64,000 bases of DNA from Diploscapter coronatus (lineage: Eukaryota; Nematoda; Chromadorea; Rhabditida; Rhabditidae): contig OZ038423.1 of NCBI GenBank assembly GCA_964036155.1, forward strand, positions 42,919,249 to 42,983,248. The letters run 5' to 3'. Of the stretch, positions 1 through 11,123 are shown in pieces. The notes under the pieces are model-generated. The model saw only the letters and a program-made list of their open reading frames with translations, was not told the origin of the DNA and searched no databases. The position numbers and the translations under genes were made by a program. How positions within the stretch are numbered: position 1 is the stretch's first letter; each line of letters begins with the position of its first letter.

Positions 1-1332
1 TAGATTATGATAGAAAGATTTTTCTTTTTAACTTATCACCCTGAAAATTTCCACTTTCAGTCAATGTTCCTTATTCTATTTCCATATTTAGAGCTGCAGT
101 TTTTTTCCTATTCCTCCAGCTTCTGCTTTTGTGTCCCGTTTCGTTCAGCTCATTTCGCTGCATCGCCATTCCACTTTTTTGCCTCCCTACCTTTTTTCTG
201 TTCCGAACTGCGCGCACTTTCTTTTCTCAAAAAATTCTTCCATTTGTTCATCATTTTCGGTAAACTTCTCGTCATTTTTGTGCACTTTATTATCGTAGAA
301 TACTGTTTCTTTCTGAGTTTTCGTGAATCCATCGATTTGTTTTCATTTTTGCCTCGTTTTTCTCAATTTTTGATAATTCGAAAATATCATGATCTTGTAG
401 CGTGAAGAAACAGAAATGTAAAATTCGAGCTCTCTCCTACCTTCTTATTACTCTACACTTTCTTCAAGTTGTGAGGTTTCGAGATTCCCAAATACCTAGT
501 TTTCAATGCTAACGATATCCTTTATGAGCGTAAATTTCTGCACGATTTTCAATTCACAATCAATCGAATTCCTCCAATTCTCGTTCCTCTGTAAAAATTG
601 ACCGGGAACTAGTCATGTTAGCTGATTAGTGCGGCAGCATTCTTTTTCTTTGGAGGTCGCGCTTTGCATTGCTCCTGCAGTGCCGAAGGGCGCTTTATTC
701 CCTTTCTTTCCTTTCAATCAAGCCGGTCAACTAGCCGAGGAGGAAGGAAACAGGGAGAAGCTCACTTGAGACAGAGACAGAGACAGTCTCTCTGCCTTTC
801 TGCCCTCTGCTCTGCAGCCTGTTACTTGCCTTCTCTGCATCTCTAATTCTCTCCTCTCTCGATTCTTCGTCTTCTGTCAACTCAAGGTGTTCGCGTACAT
901 GCGGGAAAAATGTGCACTTTGATCAGCCACGATACAAGAATGCAAGGGAGACATCGATAGGATAAGCAGCAAAAATCAATCGTATCATGAAGAAGCTGAT
1001 CTTCGCAATAATTCAATTAGTTCGATTGATTCTTTACTCTATATTCAGATATGACAGCGAAAATCAGTTTATATTTTGACTGAGATAAAATATCATTCCT
1101 CCTCTTTAAGTAAACTCCCAAAATGATCATTCACTTGCAAAATCTGATGATGAACTCCCCATTAAATTGCCCATGAAGCCCACCTTTTATTCTCATTGTC
1201 GATACAGAATTTAGTAATCTTCTTCTTGTGAGCTATTTCTTCTACCTTGTTCTTCATAATTGCAAAATGGTCGAAATTACTGAATACTTAATTGAAAACG
1301 TCTTATAATCACTTTCTTTCAGGGTTGGCTCG
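1..1332. other. upstream region of the FH3 gene
   Basis: No coding region can be supported here. The first 400 bases are pyrimidine-rich on the + strand and give a chance open frame that lacks protein-like composition. Around 765-800 there is a short GAGACA direct repeat followed by CT-rich DNA, as often seen in promoters. The stretch is probably promoter and 5' untranslated sequence or an outron. Confidence 0.5.
1312..1322 (+). other. 3' splice or spliced-leader acceptor before the FH3 gene
   Basis: A CTTTCTTTCAG acceptor lies 10 bases before the ATG at 1333. In nematodes this position is typical of a spliced-leader trans-splice site, but it could also be the end of an intron after a non-coding first exon. 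It supports the chosen start codon. Confidence 0.5.
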
Positions 1333-4300
1333 ATGGCGATAACAAATTCGGACCCTCGCGCTAATCCTCGAGCCATCGTCGAGCAGCTTAAGCGATTCGT
1401 TCAATATGCTGATGCTCCACCTACAGGTTCGGAAGGGCAAAACAATATTATCCTATTTAAAGATTTCATTTTAGCCAACGGATTTTCATTATCCGATGCC
1501 GGGTTCGTGTTGCTTTCTCTGAAAGAACAATTGCTTGGTGATTCACCGAGGAATATGCACTTCTGCCAGGAGTTCATCTCGAAACCTCTAAATGGATTGG
1601 AATTGCTTGGTATAATTATGTTCATTCGTGTTTATTCTCAGAGTTTGAGCGTTGAAAATAGTTCGTTTTCAGGGAAAGTTGTTATTGTTTTGCAAGGAAT
1701 TGTCAATACGACTCAAGGCAGCGGATCTAAATTGTCGAATTTGATCTCTCGGACAAACAGCAGCACGAGTCGAAAACGAAAAGCTGCGGTAATTTTCTAA
1801 TTCCCTAAAATTGGTTTACAAATTGTCGATCCTCTCAGGTAGCAGAAGCAGATTGCATTGAATGCATCAAGATTCTCTTGGAGAAATTGGAAACAGCGTG
1901 GCGACCATTTCTCGAGTCCTCTACTGGTCTGGATGCCGTTCTATTTTCAGTTAACAGTCCTCAACTCGATTCCAAATGTTATGCTTTAGAGGTAGCTTTC
2001 AAGAGTGTTCTTATTATTATTATTTTGTTTTAATTTTCAACTTTTTCAGATTCTCTTACTTCTACTGGAACAAACACAAGGATTTATAATTCTATTCCGG
2101 GCTTTGACGGTTTTGGCAGCTAGAAACAAGGATTATTTACGTCTCTCCATATTCGTCAATCAGCTCAAACATGGATTGCACACATACAAACTTCACATAC
2201 AAGTGAGTAATTGAATGTCTCCTTTTAAAAGCTGGTCTTCATAAACATTTGTATGAAAACTTTATTTGTGATTTTTCAGATACTAATAGTTCGATTATTC
2301 AACAAACTTCTCTCGACAGCACCAACTTCAACGCATCGTAATTTGGTGAAAAGTGAAGCTGCGCTCGCCAATTTTTCTTCGGAATATGTTGAAAAGGTAA
2401 GCATTTGGCAATAAATAATCAGATGGAATTGTAATTTTAGCTGATAGCAAATCTGCCTCAAGCACCGAGCGGAGTAGACCTGTTGATTGAGGAACTAAAC
2501 GTGTGGAAATCGCTCAATTCTGCAGCTGCTTACGGGAAGACTCCTACTCACAACAGCATCTATGGGTTTACTGAAGGAGATACGGACACTTCGCAGTCTG
2601 AAAGAGGAAGACGGTTACGGACTGGGCCTATTTACAAATATCCGATGGTCAGTTAATTTGCATAGTTTAAGGTTGGGGTGAAGCGGAAATGAAATTAGAA
2701 AAGTCGGAATCGGGATTATCTCCTGGAAATTTTCGGAGTAGGAATCAAAGTCGGAATTCGTTTTCGTTCCAGTTTAGAATATTTTCTCTTGAAAAGTTTA
2801 ATTACATCGAAAAAGTTACGAATTTTCAGAATTTCCAAAGAGACAGGACGATGTAATAATGCACTCAAATGGTTTTTTTTTTCAAAATCGTTAGCATTGT
2901 TATTTAGAGCAACACTACCGTAATGAAGAACGTGGAGAAACAGCGCTTAAAGAAGCAAACAGCAGCGATGGCGAGCGGAAGTGGCTCGGGCAGCAGGTCA
3001 TCCATGCCTTCCTTCTATGAAACTGGTGGCACACGAGGATCCTCGTCCTATTATCAGCCAGAAAGGAAATCTGTTACGCTATCAACCAATAGAGCTTGGA
3101 ATGGTATGCTTTCGTCTTTATTCTCGAATGAACTCTAAGCGTCTTTAAGACGCTAGACTAAATTAGAAAGTGAAAATTGTAGCATTTTTCAACGATTCTC
3201 AATTGATAGAAATTGCTTTAGCAGTCATCTAAATAATGATCGACCAAAGAATATTCTGCATAATAATGCATAACTTTGGAAAAAGTGTGTCCCGTTACTC
3301 AACCGTTGTCCAAAGACAGATCAAACAGACTAGCCAAACTAGACAGGATAATTACATCATCTCAACTCCTTTCGAATAGTCTTCCTCCCACGAATATGAC
3401 CATTACACAGTTCATTTATGTTATAAACGTCTCAGAGTGCATACAATGGCTTGTTTATTATGATCTGATTCTCCATTTGTTATCATAATTACATCGCCAT
3501 TTAGCAAAAACGATTTTATTTTAAACTAGTAAAATTGGCTTTCCCTCAGACGGCTCCTATTCCCCTCCGCCCTCCTCGAGAATGGGCTATGCAACCGAGA
3601 AGCGACCGATTTCGATGTCGGGAATGCGAAGGGCGAAGAGCGAATCTACGATGGCCTTTCCGATGCACAGGGACGATCTCGAGCCCTTCGAGACTCAGCC
3701 CAAGGGACTGAAGAGATTCGACGAGGGACAGGCTATCTATCATCCTATTCATCAAACGAAAGCTCTGTCGAGAAGGTAAACACTTTTTAGATCACAAATA
3801 ACCTTATTTTCTTCTGAAGATTACGTGATAAATATGCAGATTATGGAAGACATTGTCTAAATTTGAAAAAAAAACAAAATATTCAAAATTTAAACCAATC
3901 TGCTATTTTTAGCGTGCACGATCTATCGATGAGAGGGAACGATGGGTTTACTGACCTTCGTCCGTCTTCCGCACGTCCTTCATCAGCTCTGCAGAATCGA
4001 CCGCTGCAGAGGATATCATTATCACCACAAGCCAGTGTCGGGATTAATTCCGAGTAATTCAATTACTCTTCATTTATGAGTTGATCATTCAAATTTTATT
4101 TTCAGTAGTTCTCCCAATAATCCACCCCGACAACGAGTGACAAGTCCTCTCGTATCTCCCCGAGCCCGCTTCGCCGATCCTCCAATCGTTCCAGAAGCCC
4201 AACAACCTCACGGTGGATTCAGCTATCTCTTCCCAACAGCCCCTGTCGTAGCAAGCGTCGTGCCAAAGAGAGCTATCACTCCTGAACCATACCCTAAACA

Positions 4301-5409
4301 GGTAAAGGAAAAATCAAATGAGGATCGAATTTTTTTTTCAAATCAGGCTTCATTTTCTCGACCTCCATCAGCCGTTGCTTATGCTCAAAGAGAACTACTT
4401 TCGCCTAGCTCAACTCATAATCAGGAACAAGAAGTATATGAGACTAGGTATATAATTTGTTTCTTTCATGATTTCAACGAAACAATCAATGCTGAAGATC
4501 ATTATTTTCCAAATGCTTTTATTTTAGCTTCAGACCAAGTTATACGGAAAATGGTCAAGTTGTCTACATTCCGATCAACACCCCGGATGGCAGGAAAATC
4601 TACAAAGGAAGCAGCAGCAGAAGACAGGCGAATGAAGATTATGCGACGGAATCGAGGTCAAGCAGTCGGCAGAAAGTACGCAGTCCAAGCATCAATATGA
4701 ATATTGGTTAGTCATGCTTATTTTTGTTTATGAATTTTCATTTTTATAATATAATCATTTGAAAGAAACGTTTTCTGAATTTTGCACTCTTCTTAATGAA
4801 CTGACGAATTTTAGTGGAACATTGATCTAGAACGGGAGTAATAGGATTATCTTTGAAGCAAGATCAAGATTTTAACAGATTTATCTTTTTTAGAAAGAAA
4901 ATCTTCATTTTCTTTTAAAATTACTATACATTTTATGAACATTTTCCTTATTATCGCACTCTAATTTTATTGATATTTCCGCTGAAATGTTTGTGATTTT
5001 AATATCTAAGACTAGGCTTTCCTTTTCTGCTTCCTGCAGCCTGAGAAAAGACCGTAAATATGGGTCAGTCATTCTTCATCCACCGATTCTTTTAGGTTTC
5101 TATATCTCGAAACTATTTGCGAAATGATAAATGAACATTTTATAGAATGATAAGAACTCGGGATAAAATACATTGTGATTTAACAGGCTTAATTAACCCA
5201 AATGATACTACGAACGCCTAGCCTTCTATTGCTGAAGAACGATCACTTTTAAAAATAAATGACAGAAATTTAGTGCGCAGGGAACAAAAGATTATCAAAT
5301 TTCAGGAGAGGATGTTCGAGAAGCCCTGAGTCAATTCAACTATCTGGATGAATACGATAACTCGAGTCTGAGAGGAAACAAGGACAGAGAAGTCTCGTAT
5401 CATTTCTAA
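1333..5409 (+). CDS. formin FH3 (armadillo-type) domain protein without FH2
   Basis: Thirteen exons: 1333-1609, 1673-1788, 1839-1991, 2050-2202, 2280-2396, 2441-2647, 2908-3103, 3550-3775, 3913-4053, 4106-4301, 4347-4447, 4528-4706, 5306-5409. They sum to 2166 nt (721 aa) with consistent phases. Residues about 1-275 carry the formin GBD/FH3 helical-repeat pattern: a block with CIECIKILLEK, then a leucine-rich helix (LEILLLLLEQTQG), then a block ending in LKHGLHTYKLHIQ. The remaining 440 residues are Ser/Pro/Arg-rich and disordered (repeated RPSSA and SPRAR-like motifs). There is no proline-rich FH1 and no FH2 actin-nucleating domain before the stop. Proteins of this layout, such as Drosophila Mwh, restrain actin assembly rather than nucleate filaments; that role here is inference. 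Assignment to FH3 is moderately sure, orthology is not. Confidence 0.8.
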
Positions 5410-7220
5410 TGAAACAACATCGTTTTGAAGAGTAAGGGAAAGTAGGCTGAAATTTCACTTTTATATCATTTTTATTCCATCACTTGAAAATTCTTATATC
5501 GTTCTTTAATTTTTGCTCACTAAAGTTGCTCTGGTTTATGATTATTTTTTAAAATAGAATTGGCGACTATTTAACCGAAGAGTTGTATTTCGTTAAAATT
5601 ACCTTTTTACAATTAACTAAAATTTCCAATAGATAACTCATTTAAAGGTCGATATAAAATGAAATAAATACTAAAGCAAGATTCTTGTGTCATTACATTT
5701 TAGTGCAATGCATTAATATGCTTCGATAATGATTGAAATTTCTATAAGATTCTGTGCAAAATTCCTGAAACCCAGTTATAGATATTTTTATAACTATGCA
5801 CGCCTAGCTAGCCGTAAATTTTTTGTTATAATTTCGAGACTTTTAAGATATATTTTTATTATTATCTTCTGTGATTGTACGCTCACACAAATAAACGTTA
5901 TAGTAAAATTTCAAACTTAAACAATGTTAAAATTCAACAGAAAATGCAATGTGTACATACATCGAGCACCAAAAACTGCTAAAATCAATAAAAGATATCG
6001 AAAAATATTCTGGAATGGATAAATTTAGACATGTTTGAATATGCAATATGCAGAAATGAAGAGTAACAATGATGATGCATAGTTATGCAACGACGATTTC
6101 ATATTCCTGAGGCAAGGTATTTGGCATGTTGTGTAAGAACAATAATGTTACATAAGTATGTAATTAAATAAAAATAACTATGGTTATTTTAGAGGTCATT
6201 AATATTCGCTGTATCGCAATTACGCATGCAGATTATAACTAGTCAATGGCCGTTAATTTTTAATCATTACATGCGTTTGCAATACTGTCATCAAATAGTC
6301 GATATGCTAAGGGACTGATATGAATGAACACTTCTTCATAAATTTAGACAACAACTTATATTCCTAGACTATTTACTAGGAATAAGACGGAGTTGGAATC
6401 TAGGATACCTGAACCAGTATCAGTTTTAATTTCATCCTTGCTATTAACAATTTTTCTTCGATTTTTTCACTCATGAAGAAACGTTCATTCATTGATGAAT
6501 TTGTGATTTGGAATTGTCAATATTGATTGATTAGAGTGCGCGTCCCAAATTTCATACCTAGATTTGCGCAGTGCTTGCCGCAATCAGTCTTCCCCCATTA
6601 TTTTCTCGATTTCTCGTTTCTCGTTCGCTGTCGTTTTTGTCCGACTTCGCTGCTGCTGCTTTGCTGCCCCAAACAAGGTCACTTTATCGCTCCCTCCCGC
6701 AGCAGCAAACATTCGAACATTCGACTGATCGAATCGAATTCGAATTCGAACGACCCACGGTCCGGGTGCCTAGATGAATGCCCATACAGACACAGGGCAG
6801 ACCCAGGGAGAACCACAATTTGGACATCAATCAATTCTCCCAGCTAGTAGCTAACGAAATTTTAGCACGTTCTATAGCCGATCCTACAGAATCTGCGTGG
6901 CTCATCAACAATAAGAAAAATACCTAGAAATTCGCGACAAAGTGTAACTGAAATGAAATGCAAAGGAATGACGAAAATAATGCGCGCGATACAATTGGAA
7001 TGATCGAGTATGTAAGACGAATCAAATATTTGGAAGAAAGAATCGAATGCAAGAAAATAAAAAATGCTAATGAAGTCTTCATAAAATTCGATAAAATCAC
7101 AAAATATGGCAGTTTGAGCAAGTGTCAAGGGCTTAGATGAATATTGTCGAGTCGGAATTGTAGGAAGTTTGAATAATTTGATTATTTGGCTATTAAAAAT
7201 AAGGGATAGTGGAATGCATA
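5410..7220. other. AT-rich intergenic region
   Basis: No gene is supported. Open frames at 6527-6847 (+) and 6862-7287 (-) look low-complexity and have no splice-compatible neighbours. An EcoRI-like tandem of GAATTC steps occurs near 6735-6750. The region separates a + strand gene from the 3' end of a - strand gene, so it probably contains only 3' flanks of both. Confidence 0.5.
5662..5667 (+). terminator. candidate poly(A) signal of the FH3 gene
   Basis: A canonical AATAAA lies about 250 bases after the stop codon at 5407-5409. No better signal is closer, so this is the likely cleavage signal. Confidence 0.4.
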
Positions 7221-7793
7221 CAGAGTGGTGCAAAATTACAGACCCAGTTGCAAAATAATTTATAAAATTCGTAAGAAATGTATTCATACGAATATTTAAT
7301 TTTTCGGAAGGCTCTTAGTATAGAAATCATTTTATGTATAGCTTGCCATATGTTGCTCATGCATTCTGAAGATGGCAGTGTGAAAAGTAAACCTGCAAGG
7401 TGGCATATTTTAACTCGTCAAAGTTGAAAAGAAAATGTCTCTACAACTATATTCGTTTCTGTGAGATAGGTCACATATCCGAGCTTAGTTTGGAGCAAAT
7501 TACATGTACTTTATGATGCATAATTTAAAATATCGCTGTTCGCATTTTTATGTAATTTTGGTGACGATTTTAACGAAAACTTGTAGATAACAGTTTTTGA
7601 ACTAGGTTACAAGTTTGTAGGTTCTCAGAAGTGCATAAAATTATAATAATTTGGAATAAATAAATTTTATATTTTCTAACAGCTAGAGAGCTAATCAATC
7701 TTTCCACAAATTTTTATAGAAAGTTCCTCATTACATACATTTTTTTAATTAAGAAGAATGAATGAATTGGGTCCGTAATTTTGCATCACCCCG
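7221..7793. mobile_element. mariner-like MITE, 573 bp
   Basis: The ends form terminal inverted repeats: left CAGAGTGGTGCAAAATTACA, right (reverse complement) CGGGGTGATGCAAAATTACG. They continue to about 26 bp with roughly four mismatches. Both ends are flanked by TA (7219-7220 and 7794-7795), the target duplication of Tc1/mariner elements. The interior has no plausible transposase frame, so this is a non-autonomous element. Confidence 0.8.
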
Positions 7794-7886
7794 TAGCTTC
7801 TTGAAATTTAAAAAGGGATAGCGAAAAGGCTGCGTTATTACATGATTTCTTTCGAACTCAGCAGTATCTTATTTTATACCTCTCAT

Positions 7887-9904
7887 TCAAATATTCTTGT
7901 AAATTTGCTGCGGAGGATGAGTTGGTTCGACACTCCAAGGCGGCCAAATGAATTTGAAGCAGCAGCACTGCACCTGTCTGTGATGGGGAGGGCCTCCACG
8001 CATGCCTCCCCCACCGCTGCTATACCATTCTTGATGATACGAACGACTTCCCGATGCTCCTCCTGCGCCCGGTTGCTGATTGATCACTTTGCGAGGTGTG
8101 CCGAAGAAGCCGCCTCCTGAAATCAGTTTGATCAAGGACGAATTGGAAGATTTTAGACAATCGCATGCCGAATTTTGTGATTGAAAAGCTCAATAATTAT
8201 TTCTATGGCAGGACCAAGAGGTGCACGAACTTCGACTTCGAGATTTTTGAAAATGAAATTTCGGCTTGGAGAATTTCCAAATCGAAGCTTCGTGCACACT
8301 TGGCTAGAACCAAGAATAATTGGGACGCTATACAATTAGCCTATGAATACTACACTTTCTAGAAAGCTCCAGGTTTCAGCCTTCAAACAACTCGTCTTTG
8401 AGAATAATTTACCTGAGTGACCGCCAGATCCGTGACTTTCATGATGATAGCTATTGTGATGTCGACTGCCCTTGAAATGTCCTCCTCTGGAAATGTCTCC
8501 GCCACCGACTGCTGCGCTACCTCGGGCTTCTTCCCTACAACCAAGCCATAAACCAACTTTCACTTCCATTTATGATCCTACCGATAATAATCTCTGTCTC
8601 TGCTGGCATCCGCTCTGTGCGTACTGTATCGATTCGATCCGATGAAATCTGGCGGAGGTCTTGATGACGCAATGGATTTGGGTGAATATCCTGCAGAGCG
8701 ATTCAGAGTAGCTCGAGTTTCCCTAAAATCACTCTTATCGATATGAGTATTTTGGGAGATACTGATTGAATTGCATTGCATTCTTCATCAGGTGTGCAAC
8801 ATGCCATTCAATATTTTGATATTAGAGATTTCCTGGAAGATAAACTCGAGTCGTCTTCCCTTTCATCTTTCTTTCAAGAGAAATTATGTAACCTTGATAC
8901 TGTAATACCAGTCAAGGATAATATAGTAGGGAAAACAACATGATGCATTAGGCAGTCGATTCTATGCTATTTCTTATCCCTTGTTCGATGCTGTTCTGCA
9001 TTTTCCAGACAACCATAGAACCCTCCTTATGATTCATCCTCCGCAAAGTAAACTAACCTAATTTGTGAAGAAGAAGAACGAACAATACCTGCTATATTTG
9101 ACGTTGTCAAGATCCCTGGGATCTCCTCTGAGGAAATCGTCTCTGGGCGAGTGTCGTGGATGACGGAACGTGTCGAAGTGACTGTCTCGATTGTACGGAA
9201 CCAGTTCCTGACTTCTCGCAACAGCTCGCGGGATTCGCTTCATTGGAATCTCGATTTCTCGAGGACGTCCTGAATGAGATGATGAGAAACATCGTGCAAC
9301 AATTCAACAATAAGCTGTTTCGGTAGCTTTTGAAACTATTGAAATTGCAGAATTTTTAGGCCTCAGTGTAGGTAATAAGCACGAAATTTTCGGAATCTAA
9401 TATTAAAAAATAAGTATTGGCGAAAGACCTACCAATGTCAACAGGTCGCTCTTTCGAGTAAAAATCATCCTTTGCTTTTGTGGTGCCGAAACGATTGTTC
9501 CAATCATCTCTTTCATAATCGTAGATTCGTTCTCTTCTGCCGAATCCACGAGGACTTTCGTATTCATCTGGAAATGCGTCTCGTAGATCGAGTGATTTGC
9601 TTCTAAACAATTTCTTTGAGGCTGAAACTCAAGCGACAAGTTCATCGAACCTCAATTTATTCTCCAACGGTTTCCTGCCAAAATCTCCAGGAGAATGATC
9701 AGAAGGAATGAATTCTGGATCGTGTCGGCTTCCTCGAATACGATCTCCACCGTTTCTCATCGGGATCTGTGGAGTGAAGTCTCGGTCTCTAGACCAGTCA
9801 GCGGGTGGAGGTCGTAGAATATCACCACGGAAGTCGCCCCGTCCTGGGTCCATTCGACGCGAATCCATCGGCGGTGACCGACGTGCCGGATCGCGGTAAT
9901 CCAT
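7887..9904 (-). CDS. Arg/Asp/Gly-rich disordered protein
   Basis: Six exons on the minus strand: 9651-9904, 9433-9602, 9089-9269, 8582-8722, 8413-8534, 7887-8116. They total 1098 nt (365 aa) and phases agree throughout. The start ATG at 9904 is the first in an open exon. The N-terminal two thirds are dense in Arg, Asp, Pro and Ser (many RD, DR and RR steps, e.g. DYRDPARRSPP). The C-terminal 120 residues are Gly/His/Ser-rich. No RRM, RS repeat or zinc finger is visible. The composition resembles RNA-binding or condensate-forming proteins, but that is inference from composition only; I do not recognise the family. Confidence 0.7.
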
Positions 9905-11123
9905 CGCTCAAATTAGAGATCGGTCAGGCTCAAATATACGTGAATTCCTCGTTACACTCCCGACTAATTATATCTGATTAGGTAAATTATGCAATGATGA
10001 ATGCGAGAATTTCGATGGGCTGCAGAGATGGGAGAGGGGAGAATAAACGGTTATTTGGGGGTGCGGGCAACTGAATGACAAAGCTGATTTACAGCGGACA
10101 GAGAAGTGGGGTGAATGAGAGAAGTTAGACGGGGAAGACACGAGAAAAAAAAACACACACACACACACAGCCGTGTTTGGAATCGGGGGAGAAAAAAGGA
10201 CGACGAAGGGGCGTTGCTACTGGAGAAGACTGCAAGGGTATGGGTCTAGGGACTGGGGCCTGGGTGTGGTCACTCGAAGCGAGAAGAGACGATCAAATCA
10301 ATGCAATGCATAAAATTCGCCCATTCCCGCAGGTGAAATCGAAGATATTCGAGAGATGTTTTCCCCCGAACAGAATCGGAAGAATTCAATCAATCGTAAA
10401 CAATCAATTCCGATTATCAACAACAAGAAAAAAGGATCCTTTGATCGAATGAGACGAATTGCGTTACGAGACCAAATGAGAAATATTTCGAAGGCACGCA
10501 ATTGCATACATTTTGTAGAACAATAATTATCAAAAAATATATGTACAAATTCTTCCCATCTAGATAACAAATTTCCGTTTCAATTCGTCGGCATCATTTT
10601 CCAATTATTCGTTTCTTCTTCGCTATTTTCTGCATGCTCTTTCGCCGATTTAAATACAAATAATACGGTTGTGTGGCTAATTATGCAAAACAATGCTGCA
10701 AACAGGTTTTCTCGCAGATTGCGTTTTGAATTTTCATTGCCAAAGGTCAGCGTATCAAAAACGCCTGAAATACGATGAATTTCTCACTGAATTCATCACA
10801 TTTCTATGCATTTATGCATGGCGAAATTGAATTGTCATTTTTGACAAATTATGCATGTGGTCAGATGATCTATAGCTTCGATCACTGATGGTTTTTGTTG
10901 AATTTGAAGAATTGCAGGAATTTCCTTATTAATAATCGCATTATGTTCGAAGATAAATTGTGATTGCTCAGAAAACTGATATAGAGGGGAAGTTCGCTTC
11001 AAAAATGCACACTTCTTTTCTCAAATGCAATATTGATTGATAAGCAACTTACATTTGGCACTAAATTGCTCTGCGTGCAATGTCTAATACTCGTTTGCAC
11101 TCAAAGTAATACTTCTAAAAGGA
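9905..11123. other. divergent intergenic region
   Basis: This lies between a minus-strand gene and a plus-strand gene and should contain both promoters. Positions 10030-10280 are G/A-rich on the + strand (CT-rich for the - gene), with a CA microsatellite. The rest is AT-rich with no supportable coding sequence. The frames at 10177-10452 and 10298-10570 look like chance. Confidence 0.5.
10152..10169. repeat. (CA)n microsatellite
   Basis: An uninterrupted run of AC dinucleotides follows a poly-A run, in the presumed 5' flank of the Arg/Asp-rich gene. Confidence 0.9.

Noticed and set aside
7..405. 132-codon plus-strand open frame at the window start
   Set aside because: Phe/Ser-rich translation of pyrimidine-rich DNA, with no family features; the opposite strand is also open.
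6862..7287. 141-codon minus-strand frame
   Set aside because: It runs into the terminal repeat of the 7221 MITE and has no recognisable composition or splice context.
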